This document shows positions 1 to 9,822 of a DNA stretch of 39,379 bases, piece by piece; the first letter of the stretch is position 1, and each line of letters starts with the position of its first letter. The translations under genes were made by a program, and so were the position numbers. The DNA comes from Mikrocytos mackini (lineage: Eukaryota; Endomyxa; Ascetosporea; Mikrocytida; Mikrocytiidae), in the NCBI GenBank assembly GCA_030180075.1, contig JASNJN010000210.1, forward strand, positions 1 to 39,379. Reading direction: 5' to 3'. The notes beneath the pieces are model-generated. The model worked only from the letters and a program-made list of their open reading frames with translations. It ran no database searches and was not told where the DNA came from.

Positions 1-2
1 GA

Positions 3-1508
3 ATAAGGAAGATATGCGGGTCAGGGCTGACCATAATGAATTGCGGAAAACAGCTACAAGTGAGTGTATCTCCACTGATAGGCTGGGTAGCGCAAACCAT
101 CACATGGACAGCAGCAGAACTCGACACCCTTAACCGATTTGTGAGGATTTGCCTCAAAAAGAACGGGGTCCTTCCCTGGAGGATCACGAACGGAAGGCTT
201 TACACCAATCCAAAGAAAGGAGGTTTTGGGATTCCGAACTTCTTAGAGACCTACTACATATCCATCTGTGGCACAATTCGGTATATGGAATTCCAAAGGG
301 AAAGCATAGGAGGAGAAGGCGTCGAGGTATTGGACGCAGTAAAATCCCCTGTTGTTATGGCCCACAATCAAGAAGACATCAGGAGGATAATAATAGAACT
401 TGCTCCTGGGAACCCGAAACTTATACTCGGAAGACTCAAAGACAACAGGAGAAGATTCCAATTTGAAGGAAAAGAAGACTGGTCGCCTGAGACAGAAAGC
501 GAAGAGAAGAAACTCATAAAGCAGGCGTTCCAGAAATCCTACCTGGACAAATGGAACACTGCGAAGTTACACTCTGGCTTTAACCGGGCGAGAAAAGAAG
601 CAGCGCAATGTTGCTCGTATAGCCATATATGGCTGAAAAAACCCGGTCTGTCCAGAGGAGACGTCAAGAACATTCTACTCCTTCAAGACGGAATAGGGAA
701 ACATAAGAGTTGGCTGAAAACAACCGGAGTACTAGACTCTAGCAGTTGCAGACGTTGCAATGCTGCCCCGGAGACTGTCGGCCACACACTAGGAGGATGT
801 AACGCAATACCGTTCTCACTCCTGAAAGGAAGGTACGACTCTGTGGTACTCATGATTGCCAACGAGATAATCGGAACACGGAAACTTGGACAGAAGCTAT
901 CACTAAGCGACGCGGGCAAGCGGAGTTCAAGAAGTAGCGAGAAGTTCGACATTGTTTTGGACCAACGGGTTGCGATCTTTAAGGGAAAGGAGAGAACAAC
1001 CCAGATGCCAGATATAATGTGCATAGACCACGACAAGCGAAGGATCACTGTCCTGGAAGTCGGGGTCTCTGCCGAAGATCTCATAGAATATAAAGAGATC
1101 GAGAAAAGTGAAAAATACAAGAGGCTTGGAGCCAGGCTCAAGGAACAATATAAAGGGTATCAGGTGAAGACACTCGGGTTCGTAATAGGCCAATTGGGAG
1201 TTATCTCACAGCAGTCAATGAAATGTCTAAACACATTCAGAAGACTAGTAATACCTAAGAAGGTGATGCATACATCGTATCAAAAGGGAATACACATAGC
1301 GAAATTAATTAGGGTCAATCTCAAGGGGTCTCTCAACATTTATCGGTGGTTCGTATCAGGTAACCCCACCCCACCATGGAAGAAAAGGGGATTACTATCG
1401 CTGGAATACGTGAGAAGCCTCAATCAGGGAGGGAAGAAAACGAACTTCTTCAAGAGAATGGGAAATAAAGAGTGGCAGGCATGTCGTCGAACGGAAGTAA
1501 GAGTGTGA
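3..1508 (+). CDS. Non-LTR retrotransposon ORF, C-terminal part (R2/NeSL-like), open at the window edge
   Basis: This is the C-terminal part of a LINE-type polyprotein. The frame stays open to the first base of the window, so the reverse transcriptase core lies outside; ATG 36 is internal. Numbering from that Met, residues 25-90 look like the RT thumb and linker (LDTLNRFVRICLKK, then RLYTNPKKGGFGIPN). A CCHC zinc knuckle follows (C238, C241, H250, C255; spacing 2-8-4). After it comes a restriction-like PD-(D/E)XK endonuclease (P325-D326, D331, then VLEVGV near 339-344). Knuckle plus restriction-like endonuclease at the C-terminus is the layout of R2, R4, NeSL and CRE type elements, which insert at preferred sites. 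The ORF is intact to its stop. The exact clade cannot be fixed without the RT domain. Confidence 0.85.
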   Translation: MRKICGSGLTIMNCGKQLQVSVSPLIGWVAQTITWTAAELDTLNRFVRICLKKNGVLPWRITNGRLYTNPKKGGFGIPNFLETYYISICGTIRYMEFQRESIGGEGVEVLDAVKSPVVMAHNQEDIRRIIIELAPGNPKLILGRLKDNRRRFQFEGKEDWSPETESEEKKLIKQAFQKSYLDKWNTAKLHSGFNRARKEAAQCCSYSHIWLKKPGLSRGDVKNILLLQDGIGKHKSWLKTTGVLDSSSCRRCNAAPETVGHTLGGCNAIPFSLLKGRYDSVVLMIANEIIGTRKLGQKLSLSDAGKRSSRSSEKFDIVLDQRVAIFKGKERTTQMPDIMCIDHDKRRITVLEVGVSAEDLIEYKEIEKSEKYKRLGARLKEQYKGYQVKTLGFVIGQLGVISQQSMKCLNTFRRLVIPKKVMHTSYQKGIHIAKLIRVNLKGSLNIYRWFVSGNPTPPWKKRGLLSLEYVRSLNQGGKKTNFFKRMGNKEWQACRRTEVRV

Positions 1509-1680
1509 AAAAAGAATGGGTAGTAGGTCAGGGAAGTTGTAGCAGGTTGTAGCAGGTTGTAGCAGGTTGTAGCAAGTTGTAGAGAGAGTGTGGCTGGTGC
1601 GGCCAAAGAGTGAAGAGTTAGGAGTGTCCCGGTGGCAGCCGGGCGGGAGAGTGGTCTCGGTAAAGGCATGACCGAGTTAT
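1509..1680 (+). other. 3' untranslated tail of the non-LTR retrotransposon
   Basis: This stretch after the retrotransposon stop is GC-richer than its surroundings and has no ORF. It holds a short tandem repeat near its start and a C/G-rich stretch near 1628-1660. The AT-rich background resumes at about 1672, which I take as the likely 3' end of the element. I see no poly(A) tail. The end point is inferred from the composition change only. Confidence 0.5.
1535..1583 (+). repeat. 10-bp tandem repeat, about five units
   Basis: The unit GGTTGTAGCA is repeated about five times, with one substitution in the first and last units. It lies in the 3' tail of the retrotransposon, about 27 bases after the stop codon. 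Confidence 0.9.
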
Positions 1681-1787
1681 AAGTAATTATAACCGATATG
1701 TCAATTTAAAAAAAAAATTATAAATCTTCTAATTTAAATATGATTTTGGTTTATTATGTATACATTCTACAATATATGCTGTTTAAA

Positions 1788-2922
1788 GTTTTTCAAAAAA
1801 AGACGGACACTACTGTTTATGACGACCCCAGAAGACATACTTCAACATAAACTCGATAACGATCTTATTGTGAATATTAGAGATAAACTGGTGATTCATT
1901 CCTTTCTTCGCACCGCCTGTACAAGAGAAACAGCAAGAATAACAGGAGTCCCTCGTTCAACCATTTCTGACATCATTAAAAGATATACAGAAAACCAGGA
2001 CTATATGGGGCAAGAACGGAGGGGCAGGCCCAATATACTCGGCCAGAAAGGCATGAAACGTCTATTTAAAGAAGTCCAAAACTTTCCATATACTCCTGTT
2101 AAAGAACTAAACAAGAATTTAGGAATAAAATGCTCAGATAGTACAATTAGGGATTATTTAATAAACAATAACTTCAAGAATAAACACATGAAGAAAGAAA
2201 TGAGACTCACACCATTGCACAAAACTAAAAGAAATGAGTTTGCATTCGAGAATATGAAGCTTGACTGGGGGAACGTCTTCTTTAGCGACGAAAAGCGCTT
2301 CTGCTTGAATGGCCTCGACCATTATCATAAGTGTTGGGTCCAAATGAAAGAAGACGTACCTACTCTTAATAACCGCCAAAACAAAGGGGGATCATTAATG
2401 GTTCATGTAACCATAAGTTCTGAAGACTACATTTCGTTGTGCGAAATGGTGGGAAACTATAAAGCTGTTGATTATTGTGAACTGTTAGAGAAGAGAGTGT
2501 TCCCATTGATAGGAAGATACAGTTTTATTTGGCAGCACGATAATGCCACTATACACAGCTCTGCAATTACGTAAAAATTCCTGAAAGAAAAAAGGATCCA
2601 GGTGCTTAAATGGCCCCCAAAAGCCCGGATCTTAATCCGGTAGCAAATGTCTTTAGTATGCTAAGTTCTATTGTTTATAAGAATGGAAAACAATATGCTA
2701 GCATTGATGAATTATGGAATAGTATTGAAATAGCGATGAATAAAATTCCGAAGGATTTTTATAGGAAATTATATGAATCTATGACAAAAAGATTGTGTAT
2801 GGTACTTTCAAAACACGTAGGGGTAATTAAATACTGATTTTAAAAATTTGGATTATGTTTTTTTTTGAATATTGCTTTATTTTTACATAATTTTTGCAAC
2901 TGTCCGAGTTTTTTTGAAAAAA
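1788..2922 (+). mobile_element. Tc1/mariner-type DNA transposon, decayed
   Basis: Short inverted repeats flank a transposase reading frame. The left one (1788-1810, TTTTTCAAAAAAAGACGGAC) matches the reverse complement of the right one (2901-2922) apart from two central bases and the ends. I could not fix the outer ends or the TA duplication. The element lies about 110 bp beyond the probable end of the retrotransposon. Confidence 0.7.
1819..2837 (+). pseudogene. Tc1/mariner transposase, inactivated
   Basis: The likely start is ATG 1819, just inside the left inverted repeat; the upstream ATG at 1756 would lie outside the element. The N-terminus has a helix-turn-helix (TARITGVPRSTISDIIKRY), then the DDE catalytic domain with VFFSDEKRF (first Asp) and WQHDNATIHS (second Asp). 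Three lesions are visible. There is an in-frame TAA at 2572. The frame shifts in the C-run near 2614-2618, so that the PPKSPDLNP motif continues in another frame (2610-2837). The third catalytic Glu, expected in the PDLNPIEN motif, is Ala (NPVAN). The spacing of 34 residues from the second Asp to that position fits a Tc1-type DD34E enzyme. It cannot be active. Confidence 0.88.
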
Positions 2923-3032
2923 TTTTATTTATAAAATTATAAATCTTCAAATTCCACACACTGATAAACGTGTTTTATATTTTTTGTATAAATACCTAAA
3001 TTATAATAAAAATAAAGTTGACAGATAAGTTA

Positions 3033-3581
3033 TTACTCTGTTATATCACTTGGAAATATGTTAATTTTGTTAAATAGAGAGTGTCCGACTTTTTTTGAGA
3101 TGGGTGTACTTTGTGTATCATAGAATCTTTTTAATTTGTCGTATATACCATACCTTTTAGCTGTTTTGAAAAAGCAGTCGTTCAATCCCTCCTCTGTCTC
3201 TTCAGGGCTGTTTCCTAATACTTCGTAGAAGTTTATTCTTAAAACTGGGTATTTGTTCCATTTGTATTTAACTCCAACTATTTCGTTGTTTGAATTAGGC
3301 ATTATGTTATCCCCAAAATGGTTTATTAATTCCCCGTTGTCATCTCTCATAACTTCTTTATATATGGCTGTATTTTTGAAGTGTTCTTTGTGAACACCGG
3401 ATAAAACGGCGTCGAGCGTGTCTAAAAGGATTGTTTTGCCGAAACCCCGAGGTCTAAATAGAATCTTTCTACATCTAACAACTATTGAACTCATAAGATG
3501 TTTTGTCTTATCAACGTACTCCCCGCGTTCAAGAATTGATAATAAATTTGCGTAAGAAGTTGTTTTTGTGCTAACATTGAG
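3033..3581 (-). pseudogene. AAA-ATPase-like protein (DUF1703 family), fragment
   Basis: The frame is open from 3581 after a TAA at 3582-3584. It carries the hallmark start of the AAA-ATPase-like family: GEYVDKTKHL, then a Walker A-type RPRGFGKTILL. The family usually pairs this ATPase domain with a C-terminal PD-(D/E)XK nuclease-like domain; it is patchily spread in bacteria, fungi and microsporidia, and its role is unclear. There is no ATG before the YVDKT motif; the first Met (3494) lies after it, so the N-terminal start is lost. The reading frame ends soon after YDTQSTP (near 3102), where the sequence becomes a mariner-type inverted repeat. Most of the protein is therefore missing. The break at 3081-3102 suggests truncation by a transposon. 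Confidence 0.65.
3081..3099. repeat. Third copy of the mariner-type terminal repeat
   Basis: GTGTCCGACTTTTTTTGA matches the two ends of the 1788-2922 element with one or two changes and has the orientation of its right end. It sits 160 bp past that end, at the point where the AAA-ATPase-like homology stops. It may be the end of a second, mostly lost, element. Confidence 0.6.
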
Positions 3582-3973
3582 TTACTCGACAAACAAAACA
3601 GGAATTAACATCGACACTTTTTTTGCTCAAAATCGTCCGAAAAATATCTATGTTGTTTCTCATAAGATTTTAACATAAATTGAAAGTTAAAAATTAAAAA
3701 TTTTTATTTGGCCGAAATATTTTCCATTTTCAAGTTTTTGGACCAGATTTTCCAAACTTTATGAAAAAAAATTTGACGAAAATTAATTTTGTTTTGTAAA
3801 ATGAATATTATTTTGAAATAAATGAGCTTAAAATCTATCGATTAAGATATATTAACCCATAAAATAACATAAATAAAAATTTTGTAAAAATGTTAATTCC
3901 TCTAAATTATGAGAAGTCATTGAGTTCGTTAACTGAATCAGATGAATTTCATATTTTGTAGGAATTTTTTTCA
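3582..3973. other. AT-rich spacer, no gene seen
   Basis: No ORF, RNA gene or repeat was recognised between the AAA-ATPase-like fragment and the Mutator-like element. Confidence 0.5.
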
Positions 3974-4509
3974 TTTTTTAAAACATTGGTATTTAATTTA
4001 AATAACACATACATTATGATTATGGGTTATATATCTTGGTAACAAGCGAAATTCATTTATATGTCGTTTTAACAAAGTTTTCATTTTATTTTTTTTAATT
4101 TTTTACTTTCTGATTTAGCTTTTGTTAAACAGCACGGAACAGCATATACCAGTCCTTTATCATACAAACACAACAAACAATGGACCCAGAAGACTTACGA
4201 GAGTTGGTTGATCAATTACTATGTTCACGGTCTAAGTTAAAATTCGATGATGCCACTAACTCTGTTTATACTTCCCAACCACAAAAACAGACACTAGAAG
4301 AAACTCAAACAATAAATCATGAAACCGAAACAACAAACATAACTACAAATCAGGCACTATATGGCTTGAATGTCTACAACCACAATCGGAAAAAGATAGT
4401 CGAGAGCCCTACGTACGCGGAAATACCAGACAACGCCGAAACAACAACCATTAATAAGAAATGCAGAATTGAATCTGAATATCTCACTTCCGTTGATGTA
4501 GTTTACAAC
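3974..4509 (+). repeat. Left inverted repeat of the MULE
   Basis: It starts TTTTTTAAAACATTGGTATT and ends in the transposase codons at GTTTACAAC. It pairs with 7309-7844. It includes about 206 bp of leader before the transposase ATG at 4180, and so presumably its promoter. Confidence 0.92.
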
Positions 4510-7039
4510 TCACATAAAACTAAGAACGAAAAAGGCCTGATAATTGACATCTACAACTTTTCAGATTCAAAGAGCGCTATTCAATTGATAGATTCTTACC
4601 TTAACATTGAGCCTTTACGTTTTACGAAGGTGTCTGGAGATAAGAAAACTTCTAAATACCTTCAAATTTCATATTATAAATGTAAACATGATCATAGCAA
4701 AAAAAGAAAACAAGCCAATTTAGCTAAACTTGAAAACCATGAGACAGCACAAGAAGAAGAAAAAGGGGCTGAGGATAATGAAGACGAGCGATTTTGTGAT
4801 GCATTTTATACATTATATAAGTATAATAATTTTCGTTGCAAATTAAAGTTTTATAAATATCATAATCATACTCTTGATTATAACTAGGGGTCGGAAAATA
4901 TATGACAAAAAATCGGAAAATATATGATTATATATGATTTTGCCAAAATCTAATTATAATTTCGAATTTTCAATAAAATAAAACATATGAATTTCTTTTA
5001 ATCGGAGTAAGTATGGGTGAAAATTTTCCAGAAATTTGGTAAAAATATATGATTTATACCAAATCACATATTTTCCGACCCCTAATTATAACCAACTTAA
5101 ATTTAGCAAAATGTTTCGAGAAGAACCGATACAAAAAATAAATGAGGGAACAGAATTGAAAAATATCTACAAGCATTATTTAAATTTGTTTGACAAGAGT
5201 AATATTAGGGAATCTGACTACCTCACAATGAATTACTTAAGATATTTAAAGTACTCCCAGTCTATACTTGGAAACTATATAAAGGAAGACCAGTTTTCAA
5301 TTCTTTCTTTGTTAGATTATTACCAAAAGAACGCTATTATACACTTAATTAGTTTGAAATTCCAGGGAAAGGCGTGCGAACTTGATATTACAGACAAAGA
5401 GGATTTCTTATTGGGGTTTAGCTCCATTTCTCAACTTAGTAGTTTGATGAAGTATCACAACAATCAGATTTTAGCGGACTCAACTCACTGTACCAATCGG
5501 TACAAATTCCTTTTGACTTCTTTCTTGGTTATTGATGGGAATTTTAAAGCCATACCCGTGTTATACCTTATATCTAGTTCTGATAAAGCAACTATCATCA
5601 CACGTTTTCTCATAGATTTACAAAATGTAATAGGGAGAGATTTAAATCCGACTTTTTTCGTGTCTGATCTATTCCCTGGTTTTTACAATGGATGGACAAA
5701 TACATTTAGAAATAAGCCGAAATGGATTTGGTGTACTTACCATTTCAATAAAGCTTTGAATACCAATCTAGCACGACATGTTAAAAATAGCCATATCAAG
5801 CATATGATTAAAAAGGAATTCATAATGCTTCAACTTGAAACGAATATAACCCTGTTTAAAATTAAAGTTACTGCGTTTTTAAAGTTGATTCAAAACAAAA
5901 GTCGTGATTTTTTTGACTATTTCGAACGCAATTATTCTCGCAATTATGATAAGTGGGCAATTTGCATGCGAAAACAATGTCTGGCAAATACTACATCATT
6001 CGTAGAAAGTTTCCATGCATATTTCAAAGGAAGCTATTTAAATGGAAAGACAAATGCAAGACTTGACTTTTTACTACTTAAATTAATTGAACATTCTAAA
6101 CATACGGAGGCAAGAAGCTTTAAAACAATAAATATAAGGAACTTTGAGACCAATAGTCACAGAGTCAACATGTCAATTAAATTTCACAATGAAGCCTGTG
6201 CAACACATTACAATTCTTCTAACATTGGCATCCATGATAAATACGTAGAAATCGAGCAATTCATAGTTCAATTTGTGGGAATATGTGAACATAACGACAT
6301 GCCCGTTATATGCTCGTGCTGTTTAATATGTTATAACTGCTTTAGATGTAGTTGTAAAAATAGCTTTCAAAGAAAGCTAGTTTGTAAGCATATTCATTAT
6401 GTTGCAAACAATAAACTTTTGGATACATTTCAGCCACATGAAAAGGAAAGAACAAAAACAGAGCATTCACCAAAGAACTTAAACACTATTGACAAATCCA
6501 GAAAGGATACAATTATTAATTCAGATACTAAATATAATAAAACTCCAGAGTCCAGTAAGGCTAAAGATACTAAGAAATGTGGGAATAAATATGATTATGA
6601 GAAGAATTATACATCGCTTTGTTTAAATACATCAAGTTTTCTCTTGAAATTAAATGGGAACCCTAGTAATAAGAATAACAGGATACTTAATGAAATCAAT
6701 AGAATAGTTGTTGAAGAATCTGCAAAAATAGAAGTAAGTGAAGGTTCTGAAGTAATCAACAATTTAGATGGAAAGAGGTTTAGATCAAAGGAATATAAAC
6801 AGAAACCCCAAAACAAAGAATTTGAGTTTAAAAAGATTACTAAGAAGAAGAAAGTTCGCATTTGTGAAGTGTGTGAATGGGAATTCAATGAAGATGAAAA
6901 GTTAATTACCTGTGTTAACGCTTGTGGGAATATTATCCATGAAAATGTTATGAGAATTCGAGATTTAGTGAGATTAATGGTAAATATCTTTGCTGTTGAA
7001 ATTTTGGATTTACTTAACGAAATAGTTTACATAACATAA
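4180..7039 (+). pseudogene. MULE transposase, split by a MITE
   Basis: The first part (4180-4884, 235 codons) is followed by the MITE and one target copy, then 5093-7039 in the same frame, about 883 residues in all. The first part ends in a WRKY/GCM1-FLYWCH-like zinc finger (KCKHDH, then FRCKLKF and HNH). The second part has the MULE catalytic set: Asp in ILADSTHC, Asp in FFVSDLFPG, the C-x2-H motif CTYHF, and Glu in FVESFHAYFK. A SWIM zinc finger follows (CSCKNSFQRKLVCKHIH). Near the end a Cys-rich stretch (CEVCEWEF, CVNACGN) looks like a cut-short PHD/RING-type finger. As it stands, a TAG at the MITE edge ends translation after residue 235, and no ATG restarts before the MKY-type sequence well inside the second part except M at 5111. 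The rest of the frame is intact. Confidence 0.85.
4885..5084. mobile_element. hAT-type MITE, family A, copy 1
   Basis: This 200-bp AT-rich element begins TAGGGGTCGGAAAATATATG and ends with the inverted match CATATTTTCCGACCCCTA. An exact 8-bp target duplication, ATTATAAC, lies at 4877-4884 and 5085-5092. An 8-bp duplication with TAGGG ends is typical of hAT transposons. It has no coding capacity. It lies directly after the HNHTLDYN codons of the MULE transposase. Confidence 0.92.
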
Positions 7040-7308
7040 AACTCAAATTCATTATTATTTTTTATTTTTAGTTATCCATATAATAACCATTGTAATTAGT
7101 ATTATAATATGAATATTTAGTTTAATTATTTTTCTTATCGAATTATATATTATTCTAATGTCATCTATAAAAATCTTATATAGTTATCTCTATTAACGTG
7201 GTTCGAAATTTATACAACAACAACTATAGAAACTAGGATGATATGTTGCTAGAATCAGATAAATGACGAAATTCATTGCTTATCCTAGAACTCGTTAAGT
7301 ATGATATG
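7040..7308. other. Internal AT-rich spacer of the MULE
   Basis: A non-coding stretch between the transposase stop and the right inverted repeat. No motif was recognised. Confidence 0.5.
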
Positions 7309-7844
7309 GTTGTAAACTACATCAACGGAAGTGAGATATTCAGATTCAATTCTGCATTTCTTATTAATGGTTGTTGTTTCGGCGTTGTCTGGTATTTCCG
7401 CGTACGTAGGGCTCTCGACTATCTTTTTCCGATTGTGGTTGTAGACATTCAAGCCATATAGTGCCTGATTTGTAGTTATGTTTGTTGTTTCGGTTTCATG
7501 ATTTATTGTTTGAGTTTCTTCTAGTGTCTGTTTTTGTGGTTGGGAAGTATAAACAGAGTTAGTGGCATCATCGAATTTTAACTTAGACCGTGAACATAGT
7601 AATTGATCAACCAACTCTCGTAAGTCTTCTGGGTCCATTGTTTGTTGTGTTTGTATGATAAAGGACTGGTATATGCTGTTCCGTGCTGTTTAACAAAAGC
7701 TAAATCAGAAAGTAAAAAATTAAAAAAAATAAAATGAAAACTTTGTTAAAACGACATATAAATGAATTTCGCTTGTTACCAAGATATATAACCCATAATC
7801 ATAATGTATGTGTTATTTAAATTAAATACCAATGTTTTAAAAAA
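7309..7844 (-). repeat. Right inverted repeat of the MULE, with an antisense copy of the transposase N-terminus
   Basis: This is the reverse complement of 3974-4509. It holds a 117-codon minus-strand ORF (7638-7285) identical to the start of the transposase until the repeat ends, after which it reads about eight unrelated codons to a stop. If the leader in the repeat is a promoter, this end would fire inward, antisense to the element. Confidence 0.92.
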
Positions 7845-7849
7845 CGTTG

Positions 7850-9590
7850 TGTCTCTTTGTACCAAAATTTCACCCCTCTGGATTTGGCTAAATAAAATAT
7901 ATGTTGTTTATTATGTGTTTAAACGCATACTCTTGGATTTTTGATCGTGAAATATTTCTCTAACTCGAGATTTTATGTATTTTGTGTTTTAAAATTGGCA
8001 TTTGAACAGGGTTGTTTAAAATTATCTAAAAACAAGCAAATCGAGCTAATTGGGTATATATAGAAGTGTTCTATTGTTATATTATTCTCGTTGTATGTTG
8101 GGAATGATATCGGTATTTTTGTTTTAAAAATTTTAAATCTTACAAAAGGTTGAAAAGACTACGACTACCACAAGCTTCCCTACAAATCAAAACCCATTCC
8201 ATCTAGTGGTCACATTGCCAAAAACATAGTCTTGACATATTTGTGAAGCTGAGAGTTTCAAACTGCCCCGTAAAGCAAACCATTCTACTACACCATGGGC
8301 ACATGCAAACAAATAACCTGGTCTGCTTTCAACAACGTTTATGGCGACTATAAAGACACTTATGGAAGCACCAATTAGTACGGAGATAAAGATGGCAAGT
8401 TATGAGAGGAAAACAACTTTGTAAATTGTTTTAAGAGAAATAAAAGAATATCTAAACCATAACACATTAATGCCTTAAGCAAAAATACAAGAATGGAAAC
8501 AGAAGGAAATGGTTATACTACGCGGATTTTTAGTTATGGTGTGAAATAAGAGTAATGTTAATAAATTAAGTGGGATAACACGAACGTCCAATTAATAATC
8601 TGAATGGAGAATATAAATGATAATTAATTTTGATTGTTCTTTCGAATCCCTATTGATTTCTAGTTTATTTATACCTCATTATATATTGATCTGAATAGTT
8701 AATATAATTTTGATTCATTCAGTTGAGAAATAAAAATTTATATTTTAATAAAAAAAAACTAGTTAAGTAAAGTTATTTGGCAAAACAAAATTATGAATAA
8801 TTAAAATCAAAATTAATTATCATTTATATTCTCCATTCAGATTATTAATTGGACGTTCGTGTTATCCCACTTAATTTATTAACATTACTCTTATTTCACA
8901 CCATAACTAAAAATCCGCGTAGTATAACCATTTCCTTCTGTTTCCATTCTTGTATTTTTGCTTAAGGCATTAATGTGTTATGGTTTAGATATTCTTTTAT
9001 TTCTCTTAAAACAATTTACAAAGTTGTTTTCCTCTCATAACTTGCCATCTTTATCTCCGTACTAATTGGTGCTTCCATAAGTGTCTTTATAGTCGCCATA
9101 AACGTTGTTGAAAGCAGACCAGGTTATTTGTTTGCATGTGCCCATGGTGTAGTAGAATGGTTTGCTTTACGGGGCAGTTTGAAACTCTCAGCTTCACAAA
9201 TATGTCAAGACTATGTTTTTGGCAATGTGACCACTAGCTGGAATGGGTTTTGATTTGTAGGGAAGCTTGTGGTAGTCGTAGTCTTTTCAACCTTTTGTAA
9301 GATTTAAAATTTTTAAAACAAAAATACCGATATCATTCCCAACATACAACGAGAATAATATAACAATAGAACACTTCTATATATACCCAATTAGCTCGAT
9401 TTGCTTGTTTTTAGATAATTTTAAACAACCCTGTTCAAATGCCAATTTTAAAACACAAAATACATAAAATCTCGAGTTAGAGAAATGTTTCACGATCAAA
9501 AATCCAAGAGTATGCGTTTAAACACATAATAAACAACATATATTTTATTTAGCCAAATCCAGAGGGGTGAAATTTTGGTACAAAGAGACA
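7850..9590. repeat. Large palindrome: 786-bp inverted arms around a 169-bp spacer
   Basis: The left arm (7850-8635) and right arm (8805-9590) are reverse complements of equal length with only a few mismatches seen (for example GAAATATTTC against GAAACATTTC). The spacer 8636-8804 is AT-rich. No transposase or long ORF is present. The outer 46 bp of each arm match the end of the reading frame of the secreted-protein gene on the right. That makes a local inverted duplication more likely than a self-contained transposon. A chimeric read or assembly foldback is possible, but the mismatches argue against it. Confidence 0.9.
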
Positions 9591-9594
9591 TGAC

Positions 9595-9822
9595 TAGGGT
9601 TGTGCAAAATATTCGTTTTTACGAAATTTTATATGTTGTTTATCTAAAGTTACAAAATATAGAACAATTCAAATTTTTTGAAAATTTTGGAAGGGTCGAA
9701 ATTTTTTTAAAGCATATTTTATCACTTTAGGCCATATTTTGCAACATTCACGGAATATTTTAGGGCACTTTTGGTAGTAAAAATATGCATTTTGGCCAAA
9801 TGGAATATTTTGCACAACCCTA
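9595..9822. mobile_element. hAT-type MITE, family B
   Basis: This 228-bp element begins TAGGGTTGTGCAAAATATTC and ends with the inverted match GAATATTTTGCACAACCCTA. The exact 8-bp target duplication GACATGAC lies at 9587-9594 and 9823-9830. It has no coding capacity. Its last three bases, CTA on the plus strand, form the TAG stop of the gene to the right. Confidence 0.93.

Larger units (their letters stand above)
3974..7844 (+). mobile_element. Mutator-like (MULE) DNA transposon with long terminal inverted repeats
   Basis: This is a 3.87-kb element bounded by inverted repeats of 536 bp each (3974-4509 and 7309-7844). The spot-checked parts match perfectly, which suggests a recent insertion. 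It encodes one MULE transposase, now split by a MITE. The N-terminal part of the gene, including its start codon, lies within the left repeat, so the right repeat carries a reversed copy of the first 109 codons or so. I found no 9-11-bp target duplication directly outside the two ends. The palindrome at 7850 begins only 5 bp beyond the right end. Confidence 0.85.

Noticed and set aside
1535-1583. CRISPR-like array
   Set aside because: It is a simple 10-bp tandem repeat with no spacers, in a eukaryotic retroelement tail.
1756-1818. Upstream ATG 1756 as the mariner transposase start
   Set aside because: It lies outside the left inverted repeat; ATG 1819 inside the element fits.
7285-7638. 117-codon minus-strand ORF as an independent gene
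   Set aside because: It is the reversed copy of the transposase N-terminus inside the MULE right repeat.
9139-9205. tRNA-like A-box and B-box (TGGTGTAGTAGAATGG, then AGTTTGAAACTC) in the palindrome arms
   Set aside because: The stems for acceptor and T arm do not pair, and the B-box lacks a key C. Not enough for a tRNA or tRNA-derived SINE call.
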